64,000 nt of DNA. It comes from RHKX01 sp963745755. GTDB taxonomy: Bacteria; Actinomycetota; Thermoleophilia; Solirubrobacterales; 70-9. The translations under genes were made by a program, and so were the position numbers. The DNA is taken from the NCBI GenBank assembly GCA_963745755.1, contig CAVUYP010000001.1, positions 620,001-684,000 of the forward strand, written 5' to 3'. The notes under the pieces are model-generated. The model had not been told where the DNA came from, did not search any database, and worked only from the letters and a program-made list of their open reading frames with translations. This document shows, one piece after another, positions 44,176 to 51,685 of this stretch (the stretch's first letter is position 1; every line of letters begins with the position of its first letter).

Positions 44176-44613
44176 ATGCGCAGAAGTCGGATTGTCAGCG
44201 CGGTCGTGGTGATCGGGTTGCTGGCGGCGTCGACCGCGCTTGCAGCGAACTCGAGGAAGGTTCACCAGGCCGGCGACGTCAAAGGGGACCATCGGGCCAG
44301 CGTCCGGCTGGTGGTGATCACGAAGAGCGGAGCGCCGAAGAGCGTCAAGAACGTGAGGTTCAAGAAGCTGCTGCTCAGCTGCCCCGACGGTAAGAAGCGA
44401 GTCAGGATGCGGCTCTACGGCGGTGCCGCGAAGGTCAATGGGAAGCGCAGGTTCAAGAAGACCTACGGGCACGGCGACAGCCAGATTCAGTTGAAGGGCA
44501 GGGTCAGGCGGGACGGCTCCCGCGTACACGCCTCGATCAAGGGCACCACGGTCACGATCGCCGGTGTCGGTCGATGCGATGTTCCGATGACCGAGTTCAC
44601 GACGAAGCGTTAG
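44176..44613 (+). CDS. Secreted small basic protein
   Basis: About 145 residues with a clear signal peptide (MRRSRIVSAVVVIGLLAAST, cleavage near ALA-AN). The mature part is lysine-rich and beta-like, with one Cys pair (LLLSCPDG and GRCDVPM). No family is recognised; it resembles the many small secreted proteins of this lineage, including the one at 58611. ATG 44176 has GGGGAG about 7 nt upstream. Confidence 0.7.
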   Translation: MRRSRIVSAVVVIGLLAASTALAANSRKVHQAGDVKGDHRASVRLVVITKSGAPKSVKNVRFKKLLLSCPDGKKRVRMRLYGGAAKVNGKRRFKKTYGHGDSQIQLKGRVRRDGSRVHASIKGTTVTIAGVGRCDVPMTEFTTKR

Positions 44614-44917
44614 GCGTCACATAGATCCCTCATAAGCGCTCGCCGAGAGAGCCGCCTCGTCTCGGTCGCGCGAACCCCTCCAGGAGCAGCCGGTTGTACC
44701 CGTCACGTACCTCGGAGGCCGACCTGTGGGGCGAGGGACCGTCCAGCGGAATCACTGCAGATCCGCCGGCTTCTGGCGGCTGAAGACGAATCCCCGCTCC
44801 TCGCGCATTGCAGAAGCGCAGCATGGGCGCGGCTCCCCTGCATCGCAGGCCTGCGGAGTTGACGCCGCTTCTCGTATGCTTCGGCGAGAGTTCACCCGAC
44901 GGAGCAGAGGAGGAGAG
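44614..44917. other. Intergenic region with promoter of next gene
   Basis: About 300 bp. TATGCT at 44875-44880 is a good -10 box for the gene at 44918, giving a leader of about 30 nt. Nothing else convincing is seen. Confidence 0.4.
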
Positions 44918-45190
44918 ATGATCCTCTCCAGTGTCAAGGTCGCCGACTTCGATCAGTTCCTGCAGACGTTCTCGACTAAGGGCGCCGAGAAGAGGAAGGA
45001 GCACGGGTCCAAGGGCTCCCGAGTGTTCCGCGACCCCGAAGACGCCAGCAGGGTGTGGGTGGTCTTCGATTGGGAGGTGGAGGACTACGAGAAGTTCATC
45101 GCCGATCCCGAGGTCCCGGCAATCTTCCAGAAGGCCGGACTCCAGGGTCCGCCGGCCACGGCGGAGGCCGTCGGCCAGTACGACTCCTGA
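44918..45190 (+). CDS. Small dimeric alpha/beta-barrel-like (antibiotic biosynthesis monooxygenase-like) protein
   Basis: About 90 residues: MILSSVKVADFDQFLQTFST, SRVFRDPEDASRVWVVFDWE, then EDYEKFIADPEVPAIFQKAG. The strand-helix-strand pattern and the VVFDWEVEDYEKF signature resemble ABM/Dabb-type ferredoxin folds, which act on small aromatic or reactive substrates; no active residues can be assigned. AGGAGGAGAG lies 3-4 nt before the ATG, and a TATGCT promoter lies 38 nt upstream. Confidence 0.7.
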   Translation: MILSSVKVADFDQFLQTFSTKGAEKRKEHGSKGSRVFRDPEDASRVWVVFDWEVEDYEKFIADPEVPAIFQKAGLQGPPATAEAVGQYDS

Positions 45191-45333
45191 GCGAGGCCGG
45201 TCGGGCTCTCGGTCGCCGAGGAGCGCGGCGATCGCCGCGACCTAATACACCTGCGCTTAGCCAGGGAGAACGGCAGCCTCTCGTCGCTCTCGGAAATCGC
45301 GCTGAGGGAGAGCCCGCGCCGGGGTCCTCCCTC

Positions 45334-45339
45334 TACCCT
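45334..45339 (+). promoter_or_regulatory. -10 box of leaderless hydrolase gene
   Basis: TACCCT is followed by 6 nt and the GTG at 45346. Confidence 0.55.
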
Positions 45340-45345
45340 CGCGCC

Positions 45346-46086
45346 GTGAGCGCAGTCGCCGTGATACGCGAGGGAGGCGGCCCCGAGGTTCTGCTCGTCC
45401 ACGGCGGTGCGAGCCCGGATACCACCTGGAGCGCACTCGCTCCCCTGCGCACGCGCTGGACACTTGCCTCGGTTCACCGTCGCGGCTACCCGCCAAGTCC
45501 GGCGCCCCTGAACGGTCGCCAGGACTTCGAGGTCGATGCGGCTGACATCTGGCCGTTGCTGGGCTCGCGGCCGCACGTCGTCGCCCACTCCTACGGCGTC
45601 CTTGGAGCCCTGATCGCAGTGGCCCAGGGGCCGGCGGCGGTCCGTTCTCTCACCTTGATCGAGCCCCCGCTCTACCACCTCGTCCGGGGCGACCCGGAGG
45701 TCGAGCATCTCAAGCGAATCGGGGATGTCGTCCTCACGGAGGGCCTCGATGCCGATCCGGGGACGCTGCGGGAGTTCCTGCGCATGGCCGGTGCGCCCGG
45801 GGTCGATGACGGCCCGCTCCCGGAGGCTGTGGCGAACGGCGTCCGTCGAGCTCAGGGCGGGCGTCTTCCCGGTGAGGCTCGTCCGGCGCTCGACCGGATT
45901 CGCACCGCCGCTGTCCCTTCGCTGGTCGCCTCGGGGGGTCACACGCTGGGGCTCGAGCGCATCTGCGATGCCCTCGCCATCGCCCTCGACGCCGAACGGC
46001 TGGTTGCCCCCGGCGCCGGGCACTTCGTCGCCGCAGCCCCAGGGTTCGCCGAGCCACTCGAGCGGCTCCTCCTCGCAAGCGAGTGA
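45346..46086 (+). CDS. Alpha/beta hydrolase
   Basis: About 246 residues. LLVHGGASPDTTW forms the oxyanion loop, VVAHSYGVLGALIA the nucleophile elbow (Ser in HSYG), LIEPPLY follows, and GAGHFVAAAP supplies the catalytic His. A small-substrate esterase or lipase-type hydrolase is likely. The substrate is unknown. The GTG start is fixed by a TACCCT box 6 nt upstream, so it is probably leaderless. The start of the protein is short, as for cytosolic hydrolases. Confidence 0.83.
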   Translation: MSAVAVIREGGGPEVLLVHGGASPDTTWSALAPLRTRWTLASVHRRGYPPSPAPLNGRQDFEVDAADIWPLLGSRPHVVAHSYGVLGALIAVAQGPAAVRSLTLIEPPLYHLVRGDPEVEHLKRIGDVVLTEGLDADPGTLREFLRMAGAPGVDDGPLPEAVANGVRRAQGGRLPGEARPALDRIRTAAVPSLVASGGHTLGLERICDALAIALDAERLVAPGAGHFVAAAPGFAEPLERLLLASE

Positions 46087-46218
46087 TGGAGTGGTGCCGT
46101 TGTTCGGTCCTCTCAATCCGGCTGCCGGCTCTCGCGCGGAGGAGGAGCCCTTGGCGCTGCTACCGCGAGAGCTGGTGCGACTCGGCCACGGCTAGACCCG
46201 GACGGGGCGTCGCGTGCG

Positions 46219-46224
46219 TAGGAT
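46219..46224 (+). promoter_or_regulatory. -10 box of leaderless SnoaL-like gene
   Basis: TAGGAT is followed by 6 nt and the ATG at 46231. Confidence 0.6.
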
Positions 46225-46230
46225 TGGGCG

Positions 46231-46593
46231 ATGGACCTCGTCGCATTCATCGATCGCTACGACCAGGCCTGGAATGAGCAAGACGTCGAGACGATCTTGT
46301 CGATGCACACCGCGGACATGGTGTTCGAGAACCACACACGCGGTGTCAGGGTGGAGGGAGCGGCCATCCGGGAACTGCTCACGTCCACCTTCGCCGAGCA
46401 GCCGGACCTGCGCTTTCGCGGTCGTCGCCGCTATGTTGGCGACGACTTCGTAGTCAGCGAATGGACGGCCACCGCCACCGACGCCGAAGGCCGCGCAATC
46501 GAGTGGGACGGTATCGACGTCTTCCCGTTCCGCGACGGACTGATCGCCCGCAAAGACGTCTACTCCGCTTCCCACGCCCCCCGCGCGCTTTAG
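46231..46593 (+). CDS. SnoaL-like / nuclear transport factor 2-like protein
   Basis: About 120 residues: FIDRYDQAWNEQDVETILSM, HTADMVFENHTRGVRVEG, FRDGLIARKDVYSA. This is the cone-shaped NTF2-like fold used by SnoaL cyclases, ketosteroid isomerases and many uncharacterised enzymes. The substrate is unknown. It follows TAGGAT by 6 nt, so leaderless translation is likely. Confidence 0.8.
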   Translation: MDLVAFIDRYDQAWNEQDVETILSMHTADMVFENHTRGVRVEGAAIRELLTSTFAEQPDLRFRGRRRYVGDDFVVSEWTATATDAEGRAIEWDGIDVFPFRDGLIARKDVYSASHAPRAL

Positions 46594-46648
46594 GTTCGGC
46601 TGCTCCTCGCGCAAAGGGACAGCGGCTCTCTGGGAGATACTTAAGCCG

Positions 46649-47461
46649 ATGAGCGCGAACGTGCAAGTCGATCCTGATTGGGTTGCCGCGCATCTCGACG
46701 ATCCGTCAGTACGCGTGGTCGAGGTGGACGTGAGCGCCGCCGCCTACGACGCCGGCCACCTACCCGGCGCTGTCCTCTGGGATGCCTACGTGGACCTTCG
46801 CCACCCCGACTACACGCCGATCGACCCCGATGAACTCGACGCCTTGTTGTCGACGTCGGGTGTCACGCCCGAGAGCACCATCGTCTTCTACGGTTATGCC
46901 CCATACCTCGGGCTCTGGCTGATGGACCGGCAGGGCCATGAGCGGATTCGGTTGATGGACGGCCCGCGCGAGAGATGGGCTGAGGCCGGGTACTCGTGGA
47001 GCACTGCGGTCTCCGAGCCGAAGCCCTCCGCCTACAAGCGGCTCGGCGAACATCCCGAGCTGATCGTCTCGCGGTCGGAGGTCCAGGAGCTGATCGGCGA
47101 TTCGGGGACGGTGCTCATCGACGTGCGCTCAGAGGACGAGTTCACCGGCGAGCGCTTCTGGCCCTCCGGGGCCACCGAGGGCGCAGGACGCGCAGGCCGC
47201 ATCCCCGGCGCCGTTCACCTTCCCGTCGACCTCGCTCGAAGAGGGGACGGGTCCCTCGCCGACGGCGATGAGCTGCGGCAGGCCTGCGAAGAGCTGGGAA
47301 TCGGGCCCGGTCAGAAGATCATCACCTACTGCACGATCGGGAACCGGGCAAGCCAGGTTGCGTTCGCGCTCTCCCAGGTCTTCGGTTACCCGGAGGTGGC
47401 TGTCTACTACGGCTCGTGGTCCGAATGGGGGACTCTCACGGACACCCCGGTCGAGACCTGA
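46649..47461 (+). CDS. Thiosulfate/3-mercaptopyruvate sulfurtransferase (two rhodanese domains)
   Basis: About 270 residues. The N-terminal inactive rhodanese domain has GHLPGAVLWDAYVDL and IVFYGYAPYLGLWLM; the C-terminal domain has LIDVRSEDEFTGE and IPGAVHLPVDLAR, with the catalytic Cys in IITYCTIGNRAS. The enzyme moves sulfane sulfur from thiosulfate or mercaptopyruvate to acceptors such as cyanide or thiols. ATG 46649 lies about 6 nt after GATACTT and 13 nt after GGGAGA, so either a leaderless or a normal start is possible. Confidence 0.9.
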   Translation: MSANVQVDPDWVAAHLDDPSVRVVEVDVSAAAYDAGHLPGAVLWDAYVDLRHPDYTPIDPDELDALLSTSGVTPESTIVFYGYAPYLGLWLMDRQGHERIRLMDGPRERWAEAGYSWSTAVSEPKPSAYKRLGEHPELIVSRSEVQELIGDSGTVLIDVRSEDEFTGERFWPSGATEGAGRAGRIPGAVHLPVDLARRGDGSLADGDELRQACEELGIGPGQKIITYCTIGNRASQVAFALSQVFGYPEVAVYYGSWSEWGTLTDTPVET

Positions 47462-47794
47462 CTGCCTCACCTCGGCCGCCTGAAGGCTTCAGTGACCCCC
47501 AGGTCGAGCTTGCGTCTCCTCTAGCGTGAGAAGGGCAGTGACGAGGATGCCCGGCGAAGGCGATCGTGTCGCCGGCGAGGGTCGGGGGGCCACTCGGAGG
47601 ACGCCGCACCCCGTGGACGCAACCGTGAACCGCCCGTATGCCCCCACGAGGCTTGCCAAGGGGATCTGCGCTTGGTGAAGGTCCAGGCGGTGGCTGACGG
47701 GAGGCTTGTATCCGTCGCGTACCCCGGCTCGCCCCGCGACCGCCGATGCCTCCCGGAAACGAAGAACGCCGCTCAACAGGCGGGCCCCCGGCCA
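47462..47794. other. Intergenic region before tRNA-Val, nothing convincing
   Basis: About 330 bp. Short frames on both strands have poor composition. No repeat, terminator with a T-run or RNA gene is recognised. Confidence 0.35.
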
Positions 47795-47867
47795 TGGGCG
47801 TTACTGGGCTCGAACCAGTGACCTCCAGCTTGTCGAGCTGGCGCTCTCCCAACTGAGCTAAACGCCC
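47795..47867 (-). tRNA. tRNA-Val (GAC)
   Basis: 73 nt. Acceptor stem GGGCGTT/AACGCCC, D-arm with TAGCTCAGTTGGGAGAGC, anticodon stem CCAGC/GCTGG with loop TCGACAA giving anticodon GAC, and T-loop GGTTCGAGCCC. The 3' CCA is not encoded. No integrase gene lies next to it. Confidence 0.95.
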
Positions 47868-47908
47868 GGGATGCGGCAATCTAGCAGCGGCCCGGTCCCG
47901 ACCGCGCC

Positions 47909-48094
47909 TCATTCGCGGGCCGGCGGCGCCGTTGCCGCGGTCAGCGGAATCCCGGTTCGACGCAGGTTGGCCAGCGTCGCGCCGACGAGGAACAGGGCGA
48001 GGATTCCGAAGGCGATGTCGCCGTCCCCGTTCGCGATCGCGTGACCGATCAGCGGGATGACCGCGACCGGCGGGATCAACGCCACGAAGGTCAT
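47909..48094 (-). CDS. Small two-span membrane protein
   Basis: About 61 residues with two hydrophobic segments (VALIPPVAVIPLIGHAI and IAFGILALFLVGATLANL) separated by a short polar loop, and a basic/Pro tail. ATG 48094 is used; no strong ribosome site is seen. No family is recognised; it may be a transporter accessory or a chance hydrophobic ORF. Confidence 0.5.
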   Translation of the reverse strand: MTFVALIPPVAVIPLIGHAIANGDGDIAFGILALFLVGATLANLRRTGIPLTAATAPPARE

Positions 48095-48175
48095 CAGCGC
48101 GACCGGCTCGCCGGGCGAGCCGTGGCGAGGGCCGCCACCCCGCGGGGTCGCGACCCTCGGCCCGAGCTGGTCCGG

Positions 48176-48388
48176 TTACTCCTTGTCGTACTTGAACGAG
48201 ACCCCGAGCCGGACCCGGAACCCGGAGATCTTGCCGTCCTCGATCGTCACGTCCTGGCGGACGACCTCGGCGACCCGCAGCTCACGGACTGACTCGGCGA
48301 CCTTCTCGACGGCGTTCTTGGCCGCCTGCTCCCAGGAATCGGAACTGACGCCGACGACCTCGGTGACGCGGTAGACGCTTTCTGCCAT
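48176..48388 (-). CDS. Dodecin
   Basis: About 70 residues: VYRVTEVVGVSSDSWEQAAK, then ELRVAEVVRQDVTIEDGKIS and FRVRLGVSFKYDKE. This is the full dodecin sequence; the dodecamer stores and shields flavins (FMN/FAD) or CoA-flavin mixtures. GAGGAG lies about 6 nt upstream of ATG 48388. It follows an amidohydrolase gene by 26 bp in the same direction, so the two may be co-transcribed. Confidence 0.92.
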   Translation of the reverse strand: MAESVYRVTEVVGVSSDSWEQAAKNAVEKVAESVRELRVAEVVRQDVTIEDGKISGFRVRLGVSFKYDKE

Positions 48389-48414
48389 GGATGCCTCCTC
48401 GATTGGAATCACAC

Positions 48415-49245
48415 CTAGCTTCGCACCTCCGGGTCGCCGCCGAGCCCGAACACGCGCCGGGCGTTGCCGGTGAGGAACAACTCCCGCGCCTCGTCGTCGA
48501 GTCCCAGCGAATCGAGCTCGTCGAGCGCCTTGCCCGGCGCGATCATCGGGAAGTTCGAGCCGAACAGGACCTTGCGGCGCCCGTCGGTCCGCAGGTAGGC
48601 GACGAGCTCGGGCGGGTAGCGCCGGGCGGTGTAGGCGGAGGTGTCGATGTGGACGTTCTCGTACTTGCGGGCCAGGGCGACCATCTCCTCGGTCCACGGA
48701 TAGCCGATGTGACCGCCGACGATCACGAGGTCGGGGAAGTCGAGCGCGACCCGGTCGAGGTAGGGGATCGGGCGGCCGAACTCGGACGGCCGCAGCGGCC
48801 CCGTATGCCCGACCTGCAGGCAGAACGGGACGCCCAGCTCCACGCAGGTCGCGTAGAGCGGGTAGAAGAGCCGGTCGTCGGGCGGCCGCTCCCACAGCCA
48901 CGGCAGCAGGCGCAGGCCGACGAAGCCCTCGGCCACGCGCCGGCGCAGCTCAGCGACGGCGCCGACCGGGTCGCGGATGTCGACCGACGCGAGCGCCGAG
49001 AGCCGGTCCGGGTGCGCGGCCACCCATCCGGCGACCTCGTCGTTGGAGATCAGATCGCCCTCGGGGCCGTACCAGGCGCAGATGATCCCGCGCTCGACCC
49101 CCGCCTCGTCCATCGCCGCGATCGTCACCTCGATCGGGATCTCCTCGCGCGGTGGCTCGGCCCCGATCCAGCGCCAGAGCGACGCGAACATCGGATGCGA
49201 CGCGTGTCGGACCGTCGGATGCTGCATCCAGGCGTCGATCGTCAC
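48415..49245 (-). CDS. Amidohydrolase family 2 (ACMSD-like) metal-dependent hydrolase or decarboxylase
   Basis: About 276 residues of a TIM barrel. QVGHTGPLRPSE and IVGGHIGYPWTEEM carry metal-binding His residues, and FGSNFPMIAPGKALDEL holds the catalytic loop, with Asn replacing the more usual Asp (GSDFP). The N-terminal HxH is not obvious, because the frame starts at MTIDAWMQHP, so the start may lie upstream. It acts on a small organic acid; the substrate is unknown. TAGCGT lies 10 nt before GTG 49245. Confidence 0.78.
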   Translation of the reverse strand: MTIDAWMQHPTVRHASHPMFASLWRWIGAEPPREEIPIEVTIAAMDEAGVERGIICAWYGPEGDLISNDEVAGWVAAHPDRLSALASVDIRDPVGAVAELRRRVAEGFVGLRLLPWLWERPPDDRLFYPLYATCVELGVPFCLQVGHTGPLRPSEFGRPIPYLDRVALDFPDLVIVGGHIGYPWTEEMVALARKYENVHIDTSAYTARRYPPELVAYLRTDGRRKVLFGSNFPMIAPGKALDELDSLGLDDEARELFLTGNARRVFGLGGDPEVRS

Positions 49246-49284
49246 GGCGGCGCCGACGCTATCAGCGGGAGCGGTAGCGCCCGT

Positions 49285-49659
49285 TTACCCCGCCGCGGCA
49301 AGCGCGAACGGGTTGCCCTCGGAGTCCTTGCAGATCGTCCAGCGCTCGCCGGGGTGGATCACGGTCCCGCCGAGCTCGCTGACCCGGGCGGCCGTGGCCT
49401 CGATGTCGGCTACCTCGAAGTAGGGAAGCGAAGAGGAGTCGCCCGGTCCGGCGCCACGGTCGTGGATGCCGACGACGGCGGCCCCCACCCCACCCTCGCG
49501 GCTTCGGTCGCCTGCGGCGGCGGGGGCCCGAGCGACCCAGCCCTCGCCCTCCCCCGCTGCCCGCGGCTCGGGCTCGGTGCCGAGCACGCCGCCCCAGAAG
49601 CGGATCGCGCGCTCGGAGTCGTCGGCGGGGAACTCGACCAGTGTCAGGCGGGCGGTCAC
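49285..49659 (-). CDS. VOC-superfamily (glyoxalase/bleomycin resistance-like) protein
   Basis: About 124 residues. LVEFPADDSERAIRFWGGVL, then YFEVADIEATAARVSELGG and TICKDSEGNPFALA are the usual VOC markers. The family binds a divalent metal and acts as a small-molecule isomerase or dioxygenase, or binds an antibiotic; the metal ligands are not all recognisable. GTG 49659 is preferred over 49668 because TATCGT (49667-49672) lies 7 nt upstream and the upstream GTG overlaps that box. Confidence 0.8.
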   Translation of the reverse strand: MTARLTLVEFPADDSERAIRFWGGVLGTEPEPRAAGEGEGWVARAPAAAGDRSREGGVGAAVVGIHDRGAGPGDSSSLPYFEVADIEATAARVSELGGTVIHPGERWTICKDSEGNPFALAAAG

Positions 49660-49742
49660 GGCGGTCACGATAGAGCCAGCGCGGCGCCGGCTGTCCGGCG
49701 CCCGGTCCGCTTGGCCAGGACGTGGTTTAGTGGGCGGCGAAG

Positions 49743-50573
49743 ATGAACGCCGAATCCGACCAGCGTCACGCTGAGAAGGCCGCCCGGTTCCGAGAGTTGC
49801 ACGAGGCCGGGACCTTCGTCATCCCCAACCCGTGGGATGCGGGCTCGGCCAGGGTGCTGGAGGGCCTCGGGTTCGAAGCTCTCGCGACGACGAGCGGGGG
49901 CTTCGCCTACACCCTGGGCCGGGCCGACGGCGAGGTGACCTTGGAGGAGGCCCTCGCCCACACCCGGCTGCTCGACCGCGCCTCCTCCCTGCCGGTCGCG
50001 GTCGACCTCGAGGACGGCTACGGGGCGGCCCCCGAGCAGGCGGCGGCGGCGATCACCGCGGCCGCCGGGGCGGGCGCCGTCGGCGGCTCGATCGAGGACT
50101 ACAGCGCCGCCGGCGGCATCCACGAGCGCGGGGCCGCGGTCGAGCGGATCGTCGCCGCGGTCGAAGCGGCGCGGGCACTGCCGCACCCCTTCACCCTGAC
50201 CGCACGGGCCGACAACTTCGTCCGCGGCAACCCCGACCTCGACGACACGATCGAGCGCCTCGTCGCCTTCGAGCGGGTCGGGGCCGACGTCCTCTACGCG
50301 CCACGCCTCCGCAGCATCGAAGAGGTCAGAGCCGTCTGCGACGCCGTCTCGAAGCCGCTCAACGTGCTCGCCCGCCGCGGGCTCACGGTCGCCGAGCTGC
50401 GTGAGGCGGGGGTGCGGCGGATCAGCCTTGGGAGCACGCTCGCGTGGACCGCGGTGAGCAGCTTCGTCGAGGCGGCCCGGATGATCCGCGACGAGGGCAG
50501 CTTCGCCGGCATCACCCCACCGCCGGCGGAGCTCGACGAGTGGCTCGAGGGGCCGGGTTCACAGCGCTCGTGA
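49743..50573 (+). CDS. Isocitrate lyase/phosphoenolpyruvate mutase family protein
   Basis: About 276 residues. IPNPWDAGSARVLEGLGFEA, TTSGGFAYTLG, then VDLEDGYG (Mg site) and GGSIEDYSAAGGIHERG are typical, with TARADNFV and ARRGLTVAELREAGVRRISL after it. The fold makes or breaks C-C or C-P bonds; the general substrate is a 2-oxo or methylisocitrate-like acid. Many actinobacterial members have no known function. It is divergent from the VOC gene. No strong ribosome site is seen before ATG 49743. Confidence 0.83.
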   Translation: MNAESDQRHAEKAARFRELHEAGTFVIPNPWDAGSARVLEGLGFEALATTSGGFAYTLGRADGEVTLEEALAHTRLLDRASSLPVAVDLEDGYGAAPEQAAAAITAAAGAGAVGGSIEDYSAAGGIHERGAAVERIVAAVEAARALPHPFTLTARADNFVRGNPDLDDTIERLVAFERVGADVLYAPRLRSIEEVRAVCDAVSKPLNVLARRGLTVAELREAGVRRISLGSTLAWTAVSSFVEAARMIRDEGSFAGITPPPAELDEWLEGPGSQRS

Positions 50574-50681
50574 AGCGGCGGCTCTCCGGCATCGGCCAGG
50601 CCGCCGAATCGGCCCCGGGCCGTGCCCTCACCACGGGCGCGCAAGCTCGATGCGACAGCCCTCTACCCTGATGGGCGGGAG

Positions 50682-51089
50682 ATGGCTTCGAGGGAACTTC
50701 ATAGGGTGCCGGAGGACGTCCGTTCCTGGCTCGGAAGGGTGCTCGGGCCCGGTGAAGGCCACCCCGTGCCCGCCCGGCAACGGGCTCGCCGGCGGTGGAT
50801 GCTCGCCTTCGCGGCGGTGGCCGGGATCATCGCGGTCGGCGTCCTCGGGTACTCGCTCGGGGCCTCGCGGCTGGGCGACGCCGAGACCGCCCAGCAGGCG
50901 GGGATGACCGCGGGAGAGCTGCGCGGCACCGCGGCCGGCTCCCGCGAGGGCTACGCGAGCGCGTTCCGGCCCGCCCGGGAGCAGGCCTACCGCGCGACCT
51001 ACCGCAAGGCCTACACAGCCGCCTACCGCGCCGCCTTCGAGAAGGCGGATCTGCCGGCGCCGCGCCATGTCACGGTGCAGGGGCCGTGA
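50682..51089 (+). CDS. Single-span membrane protein with Ala/Tyr-rich extracytoplasmic part
   Basis: About 135 residues. A 45-residue basic head, a span (MLAFAAVAGIIAVGVLGYSL) and a helical exterior with Tyr at regular spacing (YASAFRPAREQAYRATYRKAY, TAAYRAAFEKA). No family is recognised. ATG 50682 follows GGGCGGGAG directly, and TACCCT lies 12 nt upstream. Its stop overlaps the GTG of the next, similarly built gene, so they form a pair. Confidence 0.6.
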   Translation: MASRELHRVPEDVRSWLGRVLGPGEGHPVPARQRARRRWMLAFAAVAGIIAVGVLGYSLGASRLGDAETAQQAGMTAGELRGTAAGSREGYASAFRPAREQAYRATYRKAYTAAYRAAFEKADLPAPRHVTVQGP

Positions 51090-51673
51090 GCGGGCCGGTC
51101 AACAGCAAGGTGATCGAGGACCTGCGCTGGCAGTGGCAGCGCGGCAGGCGCGCCGTCGGCGATTTCCGCAGCGGATTGGATCGCCGTCTGGTCATCGCCA
51201 TCCTCGCCTGCCTGGTGGCCGCCGAGGCCGGCTTCGTCGGCTACCAGGTCGGGCACTCGGGCGGGGTCCGTGCCCCGGAGGAGACGGCGATCCGCAATCA
51301 GGCCTTCGAGGCATCGTTCGCCCTTGCCCGTACCGACGCGGTCGCATCCGCCCGAGACTCCGGGATGCATGCCGGGGTCCGGGCGGGGAGGCTCGCCGGC
51401 GAGCGCGACGGCACCCGGCTCGGCGAGCGCCGCGGCTCCGCCGCCGCCGAGCGCACCAAGCAGGCGATCGCCGAGCAGCGGGCCGCCGCCCGGGCGGCGG
51501 CTGCCGCGCGACGGCGCGCGAAGCAGGCGCAGGCGGCCACCCCGGCCGCGCCCACGTCAACTCCGACCCCAACACCCGCGCCGGCTCCGACCCCCGCACC
51601 CGCACCCGCCGCCGAGCCTGCCAATCCGACGCCCCAGCAGCCCTGCTTCGACGCGGCCGGGCACCCCTGCTGA
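51086..51673 (+). CDS. Single-span membrane protein, partner of preceding gene
   Basis: About 195 residues. Cytoplasmic head, one span (VIAILACLVAAEAGFVGYQV), then an Ala/Arg-rich helical or coiled-coil region (ERTKQAIAEQRAAARAAAAA) and a Pro/Ala/Thr tail ending in two Cys (CFDAAGHPC). Head and span resemble the previous protein, so the two are probably diverged paralogues. The GTG at 51086 overlaps the previous stop (GTGA). Function unknown; the Pro-rich tail suggests surface exposure. Confidence 0.6.
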   Translation: MSGPVNSKVIEDLRWQWQRGRRAVGDFRSGLDRRLVIAILACLVAAEAGFVGYQVGHSGGVRAPEETAIRNQAFEASFALARTDAVASARDSGMHAGVRAGRLAGERDGTRLGERRGSAAAERTKQAIAEQRAAARAAAAARRRAKQAQAATPAAPTSTPTPTPAPAPTPAPAPAAEPANPTPQQPCFDAAGHPC

Positions 51674-51685
51674 GCGACGCCCGAG

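Noticed and set aside
44693..47720. Two similar 18-nt stretches (GGTACGYGACGGRTACAA on the minus strand) at about 44700 and 47710
   Set aside because: Two mismatches in 18 nt are expected by chance in a window of this size and composition, and nothing else is shared around them.
47489..47776. Possible 95-residue gene on the minus strand upstream of tRNA-Val
   Set aside because: No ribosome site, poor third-position composition and no recognisable fold.
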